The notes: generated from the sequence alone by a model not told the origin. A stretch of DNA of 64,000 nucleotides from Apirhabdus apintestini (GCA_033977085.1 CP138906.1:434001-498000), one strand, 5' to 3'; counted from the first letter of the stretch, positions 1 to 11,151 are shown. Numbers and translations: made by a program.

Positions 1-780
1 TCCCCCCAAATTGTTTATCATCACCGCCAGCCGCGCAGCGCCGGTTTCTCCCGCAGGCGGGTCGCCATTTCATTTATTAGCTTACGGCTGTTTTGCGTCT
101 GCAGGGTACTGGCTCCCGGCTCACCGTGAATGCCAAGCCCCAGTTCAACCTGCCCAGGGCGAATACGCTCTTGCTCTTCGCCGTCCGGCAGGCTGCAACT
201 GCGCAGGGCCACACCAAGACTGTATATTCGCGCGCAGGCATCCTGCGCCGCCGCGCATACCGCCGCCAGCGATCGCCCACGCTCCGCCGCATAGCCTGCT
301 ATCTTATGCACCAGTGCCGTTCCGGCGATGCCGCGCGGCTGAGGGTTATCCGGCAGGGCAACATCATCGCCCACGATAACCATTTCAACCTGTAGCCCGT
401 AGCGCCGGGCTTTTTCTGCAGCCAGGCCAAAGTTCAGGCGATCGCCGGTGTAGTTTTTAACGATCAGCAGACAGCCGCGCTCGCCGGTCAGCGCGACGAT
501 GGCATTGAATACCGCATCCACGCTCGGGGAGGCAAACAGATCGCCACATACCGCTGCGGTCAACATTCCCTTACCGACATAACCCGCATGCGCCGGTTCA
601 TGGCCAGAGCCGCCGCCGGAAATAATCGCGACGCGGCTTTTATCCCAGCCGCTGCGCGCCACCACGCGAATGCCCGGCGCAATATCCAGCCGGACCAAAT
701 TCGCATAAGGTGTGGCAAGGATCAGTCCGTCTATCGCATCGTCGACCAGCGTTTCGCGCTTATCAAAAAAACCTGGACAT
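1..780 (-). CDS. dhaK: Dihydroxyacetone (glycerone) kinase, ATP-dependent single-chain type, partial at window edge
   Basis: Phosphorylates dihydroxyacetone to DHAP in the cytoplasm. The visible part is the DhaK (Dak1) domain: GGGSGHEPAH near residue 50, the KNYTGDRLNFGLAAEKARR stretch, and GMGIHGEPGA-type GLGIHGEPGAS with the substrate-binding His region. It resembles the Citrobacter freundii single-chain DhaK, whose C-terminal DhaL domain would lie off the window. Start ATG at 780 follows AGGGGA. Two frameshifts are seen: a T7 run at 765-771 (one T too many; the protein then reads MSRFFDKRETLVDDAIDG) and one near 60, after which AVMINNLG continues to the edge. Divergent from yjgR. Identity is firm; which DHA pathway it serves is not shown. 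Confidence 0.85.
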
Positions 781-988
781 AGTTTCCCCTAAAATCAGAT
801 AGCCTACAGGCAAAGCATAGCCTTTACTGCGTTACGCGCCGTCTTCTGCAGAATATACTGATAGCGATGACAGGAAAAACGCGGCACCATCTGCGCGTCG
901 ATGCAGTAGCCCGGTGTCGTTGGGGATTGTACCGACATTTATTACGCCCGGTGCCGGGCCTCAGGCAAAGAACAATGAAGGAATAAGA

Positions 989-2486
989 ATGAGCTCACCA
1001 CTGCTGATAGCCAAAACCGCCGATACCAGTCTGTTTTTATATCCCGCAATGGCGAACCGCCACGGGCTTATCACCGGCGCGACCGGTACCGGGAAAACCG
1101 TCACGCTGCAAAAGCTCGCCGAGTCGTTTTCTGAGATAGGCGTGCCGGTGTTTATGGCCGATGTGAAAGGCGATTTAACCGGCGTTTCCCAGCCGGGCGA
1201 GGCATCAGAAAAACTGCAGGCACGGCTTGCAAAAATTAGCGTGACCGACTGGCAGCCACACGCGAACCCCGCCACGCTGTGGGATATTTTTGGCACTAAT
1301 GGGCACCCTTTGCGCGCGACGGTATCCGATCTTGGCCCGCTGCTGCTGGCGCGCCTGCTTAATCTCAACGACGTGCAGAGCGGCGTTCTGAGCATTATCT
1401 TCCGCGTTGCGGATGACCGAGGACTGCTACTGCTGGATTTCAAAGATTTACGCGCCATTACGCAATATATTGGCGATAACGCGAAAGCGTTTCAGAACCA
1501 ATATGGCAATATTAGCAGCGCATCGGTAGGCGCTATTCAGCGCGGTTTACTGACGCTTGAACAAGAGGGCGCGCCGTTTTTCTTCGGCGAGCCAATGTTG
1601 GATATCACTGACTGGATGCGCATTGACGACGCCGGGAAAGGCGTGATTAATATTTTAAGCGCTGAAAAGCTTTATCAAATGCCAAAGCTGTATTCGGCCA
1701 GCCTGCTTTGGATGTTATCGGAGCTTTATGAGCGCCTGCCGGAAGCCGGTGATTTGGAGAAGCCGAAGCTGGTTTTCTTTTTTGATGAGGCGCATTTGCT
1801 GTTTAAAGACGCGCCGCAGGTGCTGCTGGATAAAATTGAACAGGTTGTGCGCCTGATCCGCTCGAAAGGGGTGGGGATCTTTTTGTGTCACAAAATCCGG
1901 CGGATATTCCTGACAATATTTTGGGGCAGCTGGGCAACCGGGTGCAGCACGCGCTGCGCGCCTTTACACCGAAAGATCAGAAAGCGCTGAAGTCCGCGGC
2001 GCAAACCATGCGCACCAACTCTGCCTTTAATACGGAAGAGGCAATTCAGGCGCTGGGTACCGGCGAAGCGTTGATCTCTTTTCTCGATGAAAAAGGTAGC
2101 CCAACCGTAGTGGAGCGCGCATTTGTGATAGCCCCAGGCTCGCGCATGGGGCCCATTACCCGCGACGAACGCAATGGGCTGATTAATCACTCTTCGCTAT
2201 ACGGAAAGTATGACGAGGCCGTAGACCGCGAATCCGCGTTCGAGATGCTGCAAAAAGGCGTTCAGGCGGCTACGGACAGCGTGCAGGCACCGCAGAAAAA
2301 GCGCCGCAGGCCGCCGATGATGATGGAATACTGGGCGGCCTAAAAGAGATTTTGTTCGGCAGCGTAGGCCCGCGCGGCGGTAAAAGACGGCCTGGTGCAG
2401 GCGGCGGCAAAAGCGCCACGCGCCAGATAACCAACCGTATTGTGCGCGGCGTTCTGGGTAGCCTGCTCGGTGGACGTCGCCGTTAA
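989..2486 (+). CDS. yjgR: YjgR, HerA/FtsK-like P-loop ATPase (DUF853)
   Basis: A cytosolic ATPase of the DUF853 family related to HerA helicases; the physiological role is unknown. Walker A is GATGTGKT about residue 30, Walker B is KLVFFFDEAH about residue 255, and the C-terminus is rich in Arg and Gly (LLGGRRR). Length across shifts is about 500 aa, as in E. coli. Start ATG 989 follows GAAGGAATA. There are two homopolymer contractions: T5 near 1881 (GVGIFFVSQNPADI needs T6) and A5 near 2296 (QKKAPQAADDDG needs A6). Single-base repair of both restores a full-length protein, so these look like sequencing errors. The last 93 bases belong to the first copy of a 203-bp tandem repeat. Confidence 0.9.
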
Positions 2487-2996
2487 CCTCACGTGTAACG
2501 GATTGATAACCGGCCCACGTCCCCGTGCTGATAACACTAAGAGACGTTCAGAGCGGGGGCGGCATTCTGCACGCGTAGCTAATAGCAAGGATGTTTGGTA
2601 CAGGCGGCGGCAAAAGCGCCACGCGCCAGATAATCAACCGTATTGTGCGCGGCGTTCTGGGTAGCCTGCTCGGTGGACGTCGCCGTTAACCTCACGTGTA
2701 ACGGATTGATAACCGGCCCACGTCCCCGCGCTGATAACACTAAGAGACGTTCAGAGCGGGGGCGGCATTCTGCACGCGTAGCTAATAGCAAGGATGTTTG
2801 GTACAGGCGGCGGCAAAAGCGCCACGCGCCAGATAATCAACCGTATTGTGCGCGGCGTTCCGGATAGCCTTCTCGGTGGACGTCGCCGTTAACCTCACGT
2901 GTAACGGATTGATAACCGGCCCACGTCCCCGCGCTGATAACACTAAGAGACGTTCAGAGCGGGGGCAGCATTCTGCACGCGTAGCTAATAGCAAGG
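2394..2996. repeat. Three tandem copies of a 203-bp unit spanning the yjgR 3' end
   Basis: Copies start at 2394, 2597 and 2800 with a period of exactly 203 bases; the third ends about 2996. Each copy carries the last ~30 codons of yjgR plus its downstream DNA. The downstream part contains an imperfect hairpin (CCCCGC..CTGA / TCAG..GCGGGG, about 2512-2549 in copy 1). Copies 1 and 2 are nearly identical; copy 3 has several substitutions, so the duplications are of different ages or copy 3 is ancestral. Only copy 1 continues a real gene; the short reading frames in copies 2 and 3 are remnants. Confidence 0.9.
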
Positions 2997-3205
2997 TGGC
3001 AGTAGTGTACGTGCAGGCTGGGAATAACCGCAGTTCAATTCAATTTACTCTCACTTCACAAGGTTTTCGCCGACACTGCTGCCAGTGCCGGGGGCAGATC
3101 CTCAGCCAGGTACCTGCAGCGTAAGTTTTCGCCAGCGGCACTGGAGGTTAGCAGTTAGCAGTTAGCAGTTAGCAGTTAGCAGTTAGCAGTTAGCTTCACC
3201 TTGGT
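2997..3205. other. Intergenic DNA left of the Mu insertion
   Basis: I see no gene here. It holds the heptamer repeat and ends with TTGGT, the five bases next to the Mu left end that would be the target duplication. Confidence 0.5.
3147..3194. repeat. Heptamer tandem repeat (GTTAGCA, six full copies plus six bases)
   Basis: GTTAGCA is repeated head to tail without errors. It ends 11 bases before the Mu left end. A 7-bp unit in non-coding DNA fits a slippage-prone variable-number repeat. Confidence 0.95.
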
Positions 3206-3420
3206 TGTATTGATTCACTAGAGGTACGACATTAAACCGGGATCAGGTTGGAGATTACGGGAACTGGTGGGATGTAGTGCTGGTGGGGCTTTGGCTGCTC
3301 AGATGCCTGGAATTTGCACCTCAGCTATGAAATACGACAAATTTCAACAATCAGGGATTTGATTCACTTTATGCGCGACTTTTTAAAGAAACCTCATACG
3401 CGCTTTAATACCGTTTAAAA
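3206..3420. mobile_element. Left end of the Mu-like prophage (attL)
   Basis: The sequence starting TGTATTGATTCACT at 3206, followed by GTACGA and AAACCGGG, matches the phage Mu left terminus as I remember it. TTGATTCACTTTATGCGCGA (about 3361-3380) and CATACGCGCTTTAATA (about 3395-3410) look like further transposase-binding sites of the YGTTTCAY..AARYRCGAAA type. The mobile element runs from here to at least 39250; no matching right end was found. Confidence 0.8.
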
Positions 3421-3517
3421 ACACTTCAAAGCTGGTAACAACGTCGATTAATCGGCCTGATACTGATCAAAAAACACCCATTAAAAAGTTGTATTTTAAA
3501 TGCCATTTATTAACCCG

Positions 3518-4108
3518 TTAGGGGTATGCGTGGTGTAGCCTGTTATCCTCATTATTAACCAGCTTTTTGTGTGTCTTATGTGGTTCCTGTTCTGGCGCTA
3601 CAGGGCCACCCTGTTCTGAGATGCCATACCTCGCCAAAATCTCTCTGCGCTCCTCATCTGATAATGCCTCAAGCACCAGAGACTGTCTGTATCGATGTGC
3701 GGGATAGGGCCGAGAAGTCATTGCTTGCCGCTTCAAGTAATTCCTCTGGGAAAATGCCATGTTTCCCGCTGTTTTTGAAAGAATTAATTATCAAAGTAAC
3801 CTCCTCCTTTGAAAGAACCGATAAATAGCCTTCCACCAAAACTCATGCTCTTGAACATCAACGTCTGATCGGGGTTGTTGAGCAACACTTTCGCCAGAAG
3901 CGCCAAAATAAGCCTGTGATATGGCTGGGAGGAGCGACACATGATACTCATACGCCTTTGTCCCTTCCCGTTTTCGTTTCAGTGACGGGTTGCCTGTAGC
4001 CAGTAGATCTAGCTTTTTACGAACATTGGCCGGAGTGCCTGGAAAACCAGGAATCCCTAAACATTCTTGGGTGGTAACCCACTCTTTCTGTTGCTGATGT
4101 ATAGACAT
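3518..4108 (-). CDS. c: Mu-like repressor c
   Basis: Represses the early promoter and keeps the prophage dormant. The N-terminal winged helix (EWVTTQECLGIPGFPG, then KRKREGTKAYEY) is the same fold as the transposase N-terminus, so both can bind the operators. The C-terminal LEALSDEERREILARYGI is the conserved tail of Mu c. Start ATG 4108 follows AAAGAG; an upstream ATG at 4168 has no ribosome site. Two frameshifts: a T4 run read on the minus strand at about 3837-3840 (one T short) and one extra base near 3689. With both repaired the protein is about 195 aa, as in Mu. Divergent from ner. Confidence 0.8.
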
Positions 4109-4322
4109 ACTTTTCTCTTTACTAAAAAAGTCTGATTTGATTTTTTGATTAAAAAACATACTTTTCATTAAAAAACATATAATTGGATAAGAATTCGTGC
4201 TATCGAAAGAATCGATAAAGGATTGAAAAGATCTTTACACGCAAGCTTTTGCGATCTATTCTTACCCTCGAACCGGTAACCGTTAGCGGCTACCGATAGC
4301 GGTAACTAATAAGGATTGCACG
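4109..4322. promoter_or_regulatory. Early promoter Pe and operator region between c and ner
   Basis: A sigma-70-like promoter reads rightward: TTTACA (4234-4239), 17-base spacer, TATTCT (4257-4262). Downstream are direct repeats ACCGTTAGCGG (4279-4289) and ACCGATAGCGG (4292-4302), 13 bases apart. These are in the right place for Ner or repressor binding. The binding protein is inferred from the Mu layout, not shown. Confidence 0.55.
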
Positions 4323-4571
4323 ATGTCAGTTAAAAACCAAGAGCAAGACTGGCACGCGGAGCAGGTAAAAGCCGCCATTCGTATGAAGGGTAAGACGCTC
4401 GCACAATTATCTCGCGAAGCCGGGTTAAGCCCTGACACCATGCGTAATGTGCTCCGCTGCCATATCCCTCGTTACGAGGCGATCATTGCAAATTATCTGG
4501 AAGTCTCACCGGCTCTTATTTGGCCGAGCCGGTATTCGGAGGTAGGGAAATGCAGACAACTCAATGGGTAA
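4323..4571 (+). CDS. ner: Ner, negative regulator of early transcription
   Basis: Small helix-turn-helix DNA-binding protein that turns down the early promoter during lytic growth. The 82 aa show DWHAEQVKAAIRMKG, then the HTH TLAQLSREAGLSPDTMRNVL and the typical end ALIWPSRY of the Ner/Nlp family. The ribosome site AAGGATTG precedes ATG 4323. The 3' end overlaps the transposase start (4550) by 22 bases, so the two are probably translationally coupled. Confidence 0.93.
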   Translation: MSVKNQEQDWHAEQVKAAIRMKGKTLAQLSREAGLSPDTMRNVLRCHIPRYEAIIANYLEVSPALIWPSRYSEVGKCRQLNG

Positions 4572-6553
4572 CAGTACAGGAGTGCGTGGGGTTATCTGGT
4601 TTCCCTGTCAGCCCGGCGAATATCCGTCGCAAGCTCGAAAATCTGGTTTGTGGCCGTAACGAACTTTTCCGCAAACGCCAGGGTTCAAAAGCCGTAGAGT
4701 ATCGCCTTGATGCCCTTCCCGTTGAGGCCCGCGCCGAGTTGCTGCTTAAGCAGGGTGCTGTTGAAACCAGCCAGGGTGTGATTGAACTTGCTCGCCCGGT
4801 GTCAGCCACCCTTGACTCTGAACGGCGTGCACTGTGGCAGCGCTGGGACGCTGCCAGCGACTCACAGCGTCAGCTTGCTGAACGCTGGCACCCTGTGGTT
4901 ATGCTGGCCGATGAATTGATCGCAAGTGGCATCACCGCAAAAACGGCCTTTCAGACTGCGGCCAGTCGCTATGACGTCAGCGCAGCGTCGCTGCGGGATA
5001 AGTATTACCGGGTACAAAAATACGCAAAGCAGGATTGGGTCGCTGTCCTGATTGACCGGCGCGGCGGTGCGAAGCATGAATCAAAACAGGTCGGCTTCGA
5101 CGAAGACGCCTGGCAGTTCCTGCTGGCCGATTACCTCCGCCCCGAGCAACCAGCATTCCGCAAATGCTATGAACGCCTGGAGCTGGCCGCCCGTGAGCAC
5201 GGCTGGAATATTCCCTCTTATTCCACCGCGTACCGCCGCGTGCAGCAGAATGTAGACCGGACAATGGTTGTCGCCTGCCGCCAGGGCGAGCACGCGCTGA
5301 TGCACCTGCTCCCAACCCAGCGCCGCACGGTTGAACAGCTGAGCGCCCTGCAATGGATTAACGGCGATGGCTACCAGCACAACGTCTTTGTGCGCTGGTT
5401 TAACGGTGAGATATTGCGCCCTAAAACTTGGTTCTGGCAGGACGTTAAAACAAGGAAAATCGTTGGTTTCCGCTGTGATGTAAGCGAAAACACCGATTCA
5501 ATCCGGTTGTCATTTATGGATGTTATTAAGCGGTATGGCATCCCGGAAGATTTCCACATCACGATTGATAATACCCGCGCAGCGGCTAACAAATGGCTGA
5601 CCGGGGGTGTTAAAAATCGCTACCGCTTTAAAGTGCGAGAAGACGACCCGACCGGGCTTTTCCCTCTGATTGGCGCCACCATCCACTGGACAAGCGTTGT
5701 TGCGGGCAAAGGCTGGGGCCAGGCAAAACCCATCGAGCGCGCCTTCGGTGTTGGAGGCATGGAGGAATATGTTGATAAGCATCCGGCGCTGTCCGGTGCA
5801 TACACCGGCCCGAACCCAATGGCGAAGCCGGATAATTACGGCTCAAGGGTAATTGAGGCCGGGCAGTTTCTGGAGATTCTGGCCGAGGGTGTGGCGATGT
5901 TTAACGCGAAGGTCAAGCGCCAGACTGAAATATGCGCGGGCCAGCTTTCCTTTGACCAGGCTTTCGAGCGGGAATTTCCAAAAACCATCGTTCGCAAGCC
6001 TACGGCGGAGCAGTTGCGCCTGTTCCTGCTGCCAGCGGAGGCCGTTACGGTCAACCGCAAGGGCGAATTCAGCCTCACCGCAGGCGGTACGCTGCGCGGC
6101 GCCAAAAACGTTTACCACAATATGGCGCTGATGAATGCAGACATCCGTAAAGTGGTTGTGCGCTTCGACCCGCAGAACCTGCACGGCAACGTTTTCTGTT
6201 ACACGCTGGACGGCAAATTTATCTGTGAGGCCATTTGTATCACGCCTGTAGCGTTTAATGACACTCAGGCCGGGCGCGAGCACTCCCGCCAACAAAAACG
6301 GCTTAAAAAGGCTACTGACGCCGTTATTGCAGCCCGGAAGCAGAAAGACGCACTGGAGATATCCGAGCTTATGCCCCGCCTGGCCGAGCCGGAAGCGCCA
6401 GAATCACGCGTTGTTGCCGTATTCCGCCCCCAGACGCACGGCAATACCGCAATCGCGCACGCAGTTGACGAGGAATCGCAGCCTGATAACGACGAATATC
6501 TGAATAATTCGCTGGATATTCTCGAATTAAATAAACGCAAAGACATTATTTAA
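4550..6553 (+). CDS. A: MuA-type DDE transposase
   Basis: Cuts the phage ends and joins them to target DNA; assembles as a tetramer on the end sites. The N-terminal end-binding winged helix is WVTVQECVGLSGF. Catalytic residues can be placed at D273 (INGDGYQHN), D340 (ITIDNTRAA) and E396 (KPIERAF), a spacing identical to Mu D269-D336-E392. The basic C-terminal part would contact B and ClpX. Start ATG 4550 after GGAGGTAGGG, within ner; a longer frame from 4520 lacks a ribosome site. 667 aa, intact, so the enzyme itself may still be functional. Confidence 0.96.
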   Translation: MQTTQWVTVQECVGLSGFPVSPANIRRKLENLVCGRNELFRKRQGSKAVEYRLDALPVEARAELLLKQGAVETSQGVIELARPVSATLDSERRALWQRWDAASDSQRQLAERWHPVVMLADELIASGITAKTAFQTAASRYDVSAASLRDKYYRVQKYAKQDWVAVLIDRRGGAKHESKQVGFDEDAWQFLLADYLRPEQPAFRKCYERLELAAREHGWNIPSYSTAYRRVQQNVDRTMVVACRQGEHALMHLLPTQRRTVEQLSALQWINGDGYQHNVFVRWFNGEILRPKTWFWQDVKTRKIVGFRCDVSENTDSIRLSFMDVIKRYGIPEDFHITIDNTRAAANKWLTGGVKNRYRFKVREDDPTGLFPLIGATIHWTSVVAGKGWGQAKPIERAFGVGGMEEYVDKHPALSGAYTGPNPMAKPDNYGSRVIEAGQFLEILAEGVAMFNAKVKRQTEICAGQLSFDQAFEREFPKTIVRKPTAEQLRLFLLPAEAVTVNRKGEFSLTAGGTLRGAKNVYHNMALMNADIRKVVVRFDPQNLHGNVFCYTLDGKFICEAICITPVAFNDTQAGREHSRQQKRLKKATDAVIAARKQKDALEISELMPRLAEPEAPESRVVAVFRPQTHGNTAIAHAVDEESQPDNDEYLNNSLDILELNKRKDII

Positions 6554-7557
6554 ACCGAATTTAAATAACTGGAGTTAATTATGGTGAATATTACCGATAT
6601 TCGCGCAGGCCTGCGCACGCTCGTTGATGCCGGTCGCGCTACTTACGCTCAGGTGGCCCGTGAAACCGGAATAAGCTCCGGCACAATCAGCGGTTTCATG
6701 AACGATAAATACAATGGCGATAATGAGCGCGTCGCAATGACTCTTTCACGCTGGATTGAGAACCAGAACGCTACCTCAGAGCCGCCGGAGCCGCCGCGCT
6801 TTATCGAAACTCAGACGTCACGGCAAATCTGTACGTCCATGCGCTTTGCGCGGCTCACTGAGAGCATCGCTGTTATCTGCGGTAACCCCGGCGTGGGCAA
6901 AACCGCCGCCGCCCGCGAATATTGCCGCTCAAACGACAACGTGTGGATGATTACGATCACCCCATCCTGCGCCAGCGTTCTGGAGTGCCTGACTGAACTG
7001 GCGTATGCGCTGGGAATGAATGACGCCCCCGCCGTAAAGGGCCGCTGTCCCGCGCCCTGCGCCGCCGCCTGGACGGTACGCAGGGGTTGGTCATTATCGA
7101 CGAATCTGACCACCTGCAAATCGAAGCGCTGGAGGAACTGCGTTTACTCCAGGAGTCTGCGGGAATCGGCCTGGTGCTGATGGGAAATCACCGTGTTTAT
7201 TCCAATATGACCGGCGGCAACCGCACTGTTGAATTTGCCCGTCTATTTTCCCGTATCGCAAAACGTACAGCGATAAATAAGACCAAAAAAGCGGACGTCA
7301 ACGCCATTGCCGATGCCTGGCAGATTACCGGCGATAGCGAACGCCAGTTATTACAGGCTATTGCTCAAAAACCGGGGGCGCTACGCATTCTGAACCACGC
7401 CCTGCGCCTGGCCGCAATGACGGCTCACGGTAAGGGGAGCGCATCAACGAAGTTTATTTGCGTGATGCATTCAGGGATTTAGATCTGGATGTCAACAACG
7501 GGTAAAAAGTGATCCACTTACCGTCACCACCAACGGTCTAATATTGATCCACCTTGC

Positions 7558-8337
7558 TTACTCAGGATTAGCTTCCGCTATAACCCCGGCCTTTCGTTTC
7601 TGCTTCAGTCGATAGCTCTCTCCTTTTATCTGGACTACGTGTGAGTGATGTAAGATCCGGTCCAGCATTGCCGATGTCAGGGCTGCATCACCCGCGAACG
7701 TCTGGTCCCACTGCCCGAACGGCAGGTTAGAGGTCAGGATCATCGCGCTCTTTTCGTAACGTTTGGCAATGACCTGGAAGAACAGCTTTGCCTCTTCCTG
7801 GCTGAACGGCAGATAGCCTATTTCGTCGATGATGAGCAGTTTGGGGGCCATGACACCGCGATTGAGTGTCGTTTTGTAACGCCCCTGACGCTGGGAAGTC
7901 GACGAGCTGTAACAGCAGGTCCGCTGCTGTTGTGAAGCGAACCTTGATGCCCGCCCGTACTGCCTCGTAGCCCATGGCTATCGCCAGATGTGTTTTCCCC
8001 ACGCCCGAGGGGCCCAGCAACACGATGTTTTCGTTACGTTCGATGAAGCTCAGGGAACGCAGCGACTGGATTTGCTTCTGAGGTGCGCCGGTGGCGAAGG
8101 TGAAGTCGTATTCCTCGAACGTCTTCACCGCCGGGAAGGCTGCCATCCGCGTGTACATCGCCTGTTTACGCTGATGCCGGGCCAGTTTCTCCTCATGTAG
8201 CAGGTGCTCCAGGAAGTCCATATAGCTCCATTCCTGATCCACTGCCTGTTGCGACAGTGCCGGCGCCGCGCCGATAAGGCTGTCCAGCTGGAGCTGTTCA
8301 GCAAGCACCATCAGCCGTTGATGTTGTAGTTCGACCA

Positions 8338-8341
<4 letters not shown>
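7558..8341 (-). CDS. istB: IstB, transposition helper ATPase (copy 1)
   Basis: DnaC-like AAA+ ATPase that assists IstA. Walker A is GPSGVGKTHLA, Walker B is LLIIDEIGYLPFSQEE, and the C-terminus is KRKAGVIAEANPE. Start ATG 8341 overlaps the istA stop. A one-base shift in the stretch corresponding to LLLQLSTSQRQGRYK (about 7895-7905) splits the frame; copy 2 reads through this spot. With that repaired the protein is about 260 aa, the usual IstB length. Confidence 0.9.
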
Positions 8342-9358
<1,017 letters not shown>

Positions 9359-9481
9359 AAGCTCCCCTGTATTCAGAGGAGCAGATTAACCCTGGATCAG
9401 TTTTCAACCGCTGGGGTGGATCAGTTTTGCACCGTTGGTAACACTGGACGTTGATATCGGCTCTTTGTTGAGGGGGTAACG

Positions 9482-9721
9482 ATGATTATCGAAAGAATAG
9501 CAGAACATATCAGCATGGCAGAAGCCGCCCAGGACTGGCTGCGCCAGCGCGGTAGCCGGGTAACTGATATTCGCGTTTTTATGCGCCGCCCGCTGCTTGA
9601 GATTGCCTGCCCGCCTGCGGAACTGGTGCAGCGCGCCACCCGAATTATTGAACGTTGTGAAACCGGCACCCGCTCCGTGTGGATTGCCAGCCTGAATGAT
9701 TGCCAGATTATCTGGCGCTAA
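9482..9721 (+). CDS. Small Mu-like early protein, function unknown
   Basis: 79 aa, begins 3 bases after the B stop, with AGGGGGTAACG before the ATG. In Mu this position holds kil, but I see no clear sequence match to it. The first half (MIIERIAEHISMAEAAQDWL) looks helical. Intact and co-directional with A and B, so part of the early operon; the IS in B upstream may be polar on it. Confidence 0.7.
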   Translation: MIIERIAEHISMAEAAQDWLRQRGSRVTDIRVFMRRPLLEIACPPAELVQRATRIIERCETGTRSVWIASLNDCQIIWR

Positions 9722-9732
9722 TTAGGGGATTT

Positions 9733-10003
9733 ATGCCAAAAATAATTATTAGTGTCGATTTTAACGAAGTGGTTATGGTTGAGGGAATAAGAGAGAGGCT
9801 ATTCATGTTACGGCCAACCTTGAGGGCTTAAATAAAGATTCCCCGACTTCAGTCTGACCATATCACCTGCATTATGCGTGAAATGCTGCCAGCTTTTATT
9901 GACGCTGCGTCAAAATTATATGCGCAAAAAGCGGCCAGTCAGCAAGGGCCGGGCAGTGATGCCTCATATAGCTGTATTGGTGAATGGGTTACTAAACATT
10001 AAG
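9733..10003 (+). CDS. Mu-like early hypothetical protein, frameshifted
   Basis: ATG 9733 follows TTAGGGGATTT. The frame MPKIIISVDFNEVVMVEG breaks about 9786 and about 9860; joining frames gives REAIHVTANLEGLNKDSP and then DHITCIMREMLPAFIDAASK to GEWVTKH and a stop at 10001-10003. About 89 aa in total. The good composition of the joined product and tight spacing to both neighbours support one real gene. Function unknown. Confidence 0.55.
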
Positions 10004-10014
10004 GGGAACCAAAA

Positions 10015-10254
10015 ATGAAAATTGTCGCTTATGCCTGGGCGTCAGGCTTAATCGAATTTGGCAAATCATGCCCGGACGGTGCGCTGCCTGTTCTGGTTGG
10101 TGACAGTAAAACAGTGCGCTCTGCGGTAAGCGTCCTCGCACGCCATTCCCGCACTAATGACGATCTGCTGGTGCCGGGCGTACCCGAAGCGGCAGACCCG
10201 GACACCGCAGTACAGGCTTTATCTACATTCGCAAAAAGACTGAGAGAATTTTAA
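10015..10254 (+). CDS. Conserved Mu-like early protein, function unknown
   Basis: 79 aa beginning MKIVAYAWASGLIEFGKSCP, a type of protein I recall directly upstream of gam in Mu relatives. AAGGGGAACC precedes the ATG. It ends two bases before the gam ATG, so the two are probably co-translated. No recognisable domain. Confidence 0.75.
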   Translation: MKIVAYAWASGLIEFGKSCPDGALPVLVGDSKTVRSAVSVLARHSRTNDDLLVPGVPEAADPDTAVQALSTFAKRLREF

Positions 10255-10256
10255 TT

Positions 10257-10781
10257 ATGGCCAGTAAACCGAAACGCATTAAAAACGCTGCCGCGCTGTA
10301 TGTTCCGCAGAGCCGCGAGGATGTTGTTCGCGATATCCGTAAGCTTGGCGATGTTCAGCGTACTGTGGCCCGTATGCAAACGGAAATGAACGACAAAATC
10401 GCCGCTATTACGGAGGTCTATGCTGAGCAAATGAAGCCACTTGAAGACGACTTCAAAATGCTTTCAGCAGGCATTCAAAGCTGGTGTGAGGCTAACCGCG
10501 ATGACCTGACGAACAATGGAAAGGTTAAGTCAGCAAATCTGGTGACAGGTGATGTCTGCTGGCGAACTCGTCCACCCTCCGTCACCATTCGTGGCATGGA
10601 CTCAGTTATGGAGACTCTGAAGCGACTGAAGCTTGAGCGTTTTATTCGCACCAAAGAGGAAATCAATAAAGAGGCCATTCTGAACGAACCGAAAGCAGTC
10701 GTTGGGGTGGCGGGTATTAAAGTTAATTCGGGCATTGAAGATTTTTCTATTATCCCGTTTGAGCAAACGGCAGATATTTAA
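10257..10781 (+). CDS. gam: Gam, host-nuclease inhibitor
   Basis: Ku-like protein that binds DNA ends and protects them from host exonucleases during phage replication. 174 aa. The Mu Gam signatures are present in order: KPKRIKNAAALYVPQ, WCEANRDDLTNNGKVK, GDVCWRTRPPSVTIRGMD, FIRTKEEINKEAIL and the end GIEDFSIIPFEQ. Intact. ATG 10257 follows TTTTAATT with only a weak ribosome site, consistent with coupling to the preceding gene. Confidence 0.97.
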   Translation: MASKPKRIKNAAALYVPQSREDVVRDIRKLGDVQRTVARMQTEMNDKIAAITEVYAEQMKPLEDDFKMLSAGIQSWCEANRDDLTNNGKVKSANLVTGDVCWRTRPPSVTIRGMDSVMETLKRLKLERFIRTKEEINKEAILNEPKAVVGVAGIKVNSGIEDFSIIPFEQTADI

Positions 10782-10819
10782 AACAGCCTGAATTAATAAA
10801 AAAACAATTTTAGATTTTA

Positions 10820-10855
10820 TTCGGCGCAGCGCGTCGGGGACTCGTTCGCGCCGAA
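10820..10855. other. Inverted repeat between gam and the next early gene
   Basis: TTCGGCGC (10820-10827) and GCGCCGAA (10848-10855) form a perfect 8-bp stem with a 20-base GC-rich loop. No T-run follows, so it is not a typical terminator; an mRNA-stabilising or attenuating hairpin is possible. Confidence 0.5.
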
Positions 10856-10875
10856 TTCAGCAAAAGGAATATTTC

Positions 10876-11151
10876 ATGAACGAACAAGAATTAATTTCAA
10901 TGATTATCGACCTTCAGTCATGGCACCAGAACCGTGTCGATAAATGCCAGATGATTATTGATAACAGGGATGCTGATATCTGTTTGCACATGGGTGATTC
11001 AGGCGATAACCAGGTGCTGGAATTTGGTGCTCACACTAAAGAAGCCCGCTTTATCAGAATCGGTGTTCAACTGGCACTTCTTCAATTCAAGCCATTCCCT
11101 GTCACCACGAAACCAGTTGATGACGACGCGGAGGATGAAGGCGATGAATAA
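10876..11151 (+). CDS. Acidic Mu-like early protein, function unknown
   Basis: 91 aa, MNEQELISMIIDLQSWH at the start and a strongly acidic tail (DDDAEDEGDE). Ribosome site AAAGGAAT. Overlaps the next gene by 8 bases. No domain recognised. Confidence 0.7.
   Translation: MNEQELISMIIDLQSWHQNRVDKCQMIIDNRDADICLHMGDSGDNQVLEFGAHTKEARFIRIGVQLALLQFKPFPVTTKPVDDDAEDEGDE

Noticed and set aside
961..1458. 165-aa minus-strand frame inside yjgR
   Set aside because: Ser-rich shadow of the coding strand of a well-conserved gene.
2440..3124. Three near-identical plus-strand frames of 74-92 aa and matching minus-strand frames in the repeat array
   Set aside because: They are by-products of the 203-bp triplication of the yjgR end; none has a ribosome site or a known family.
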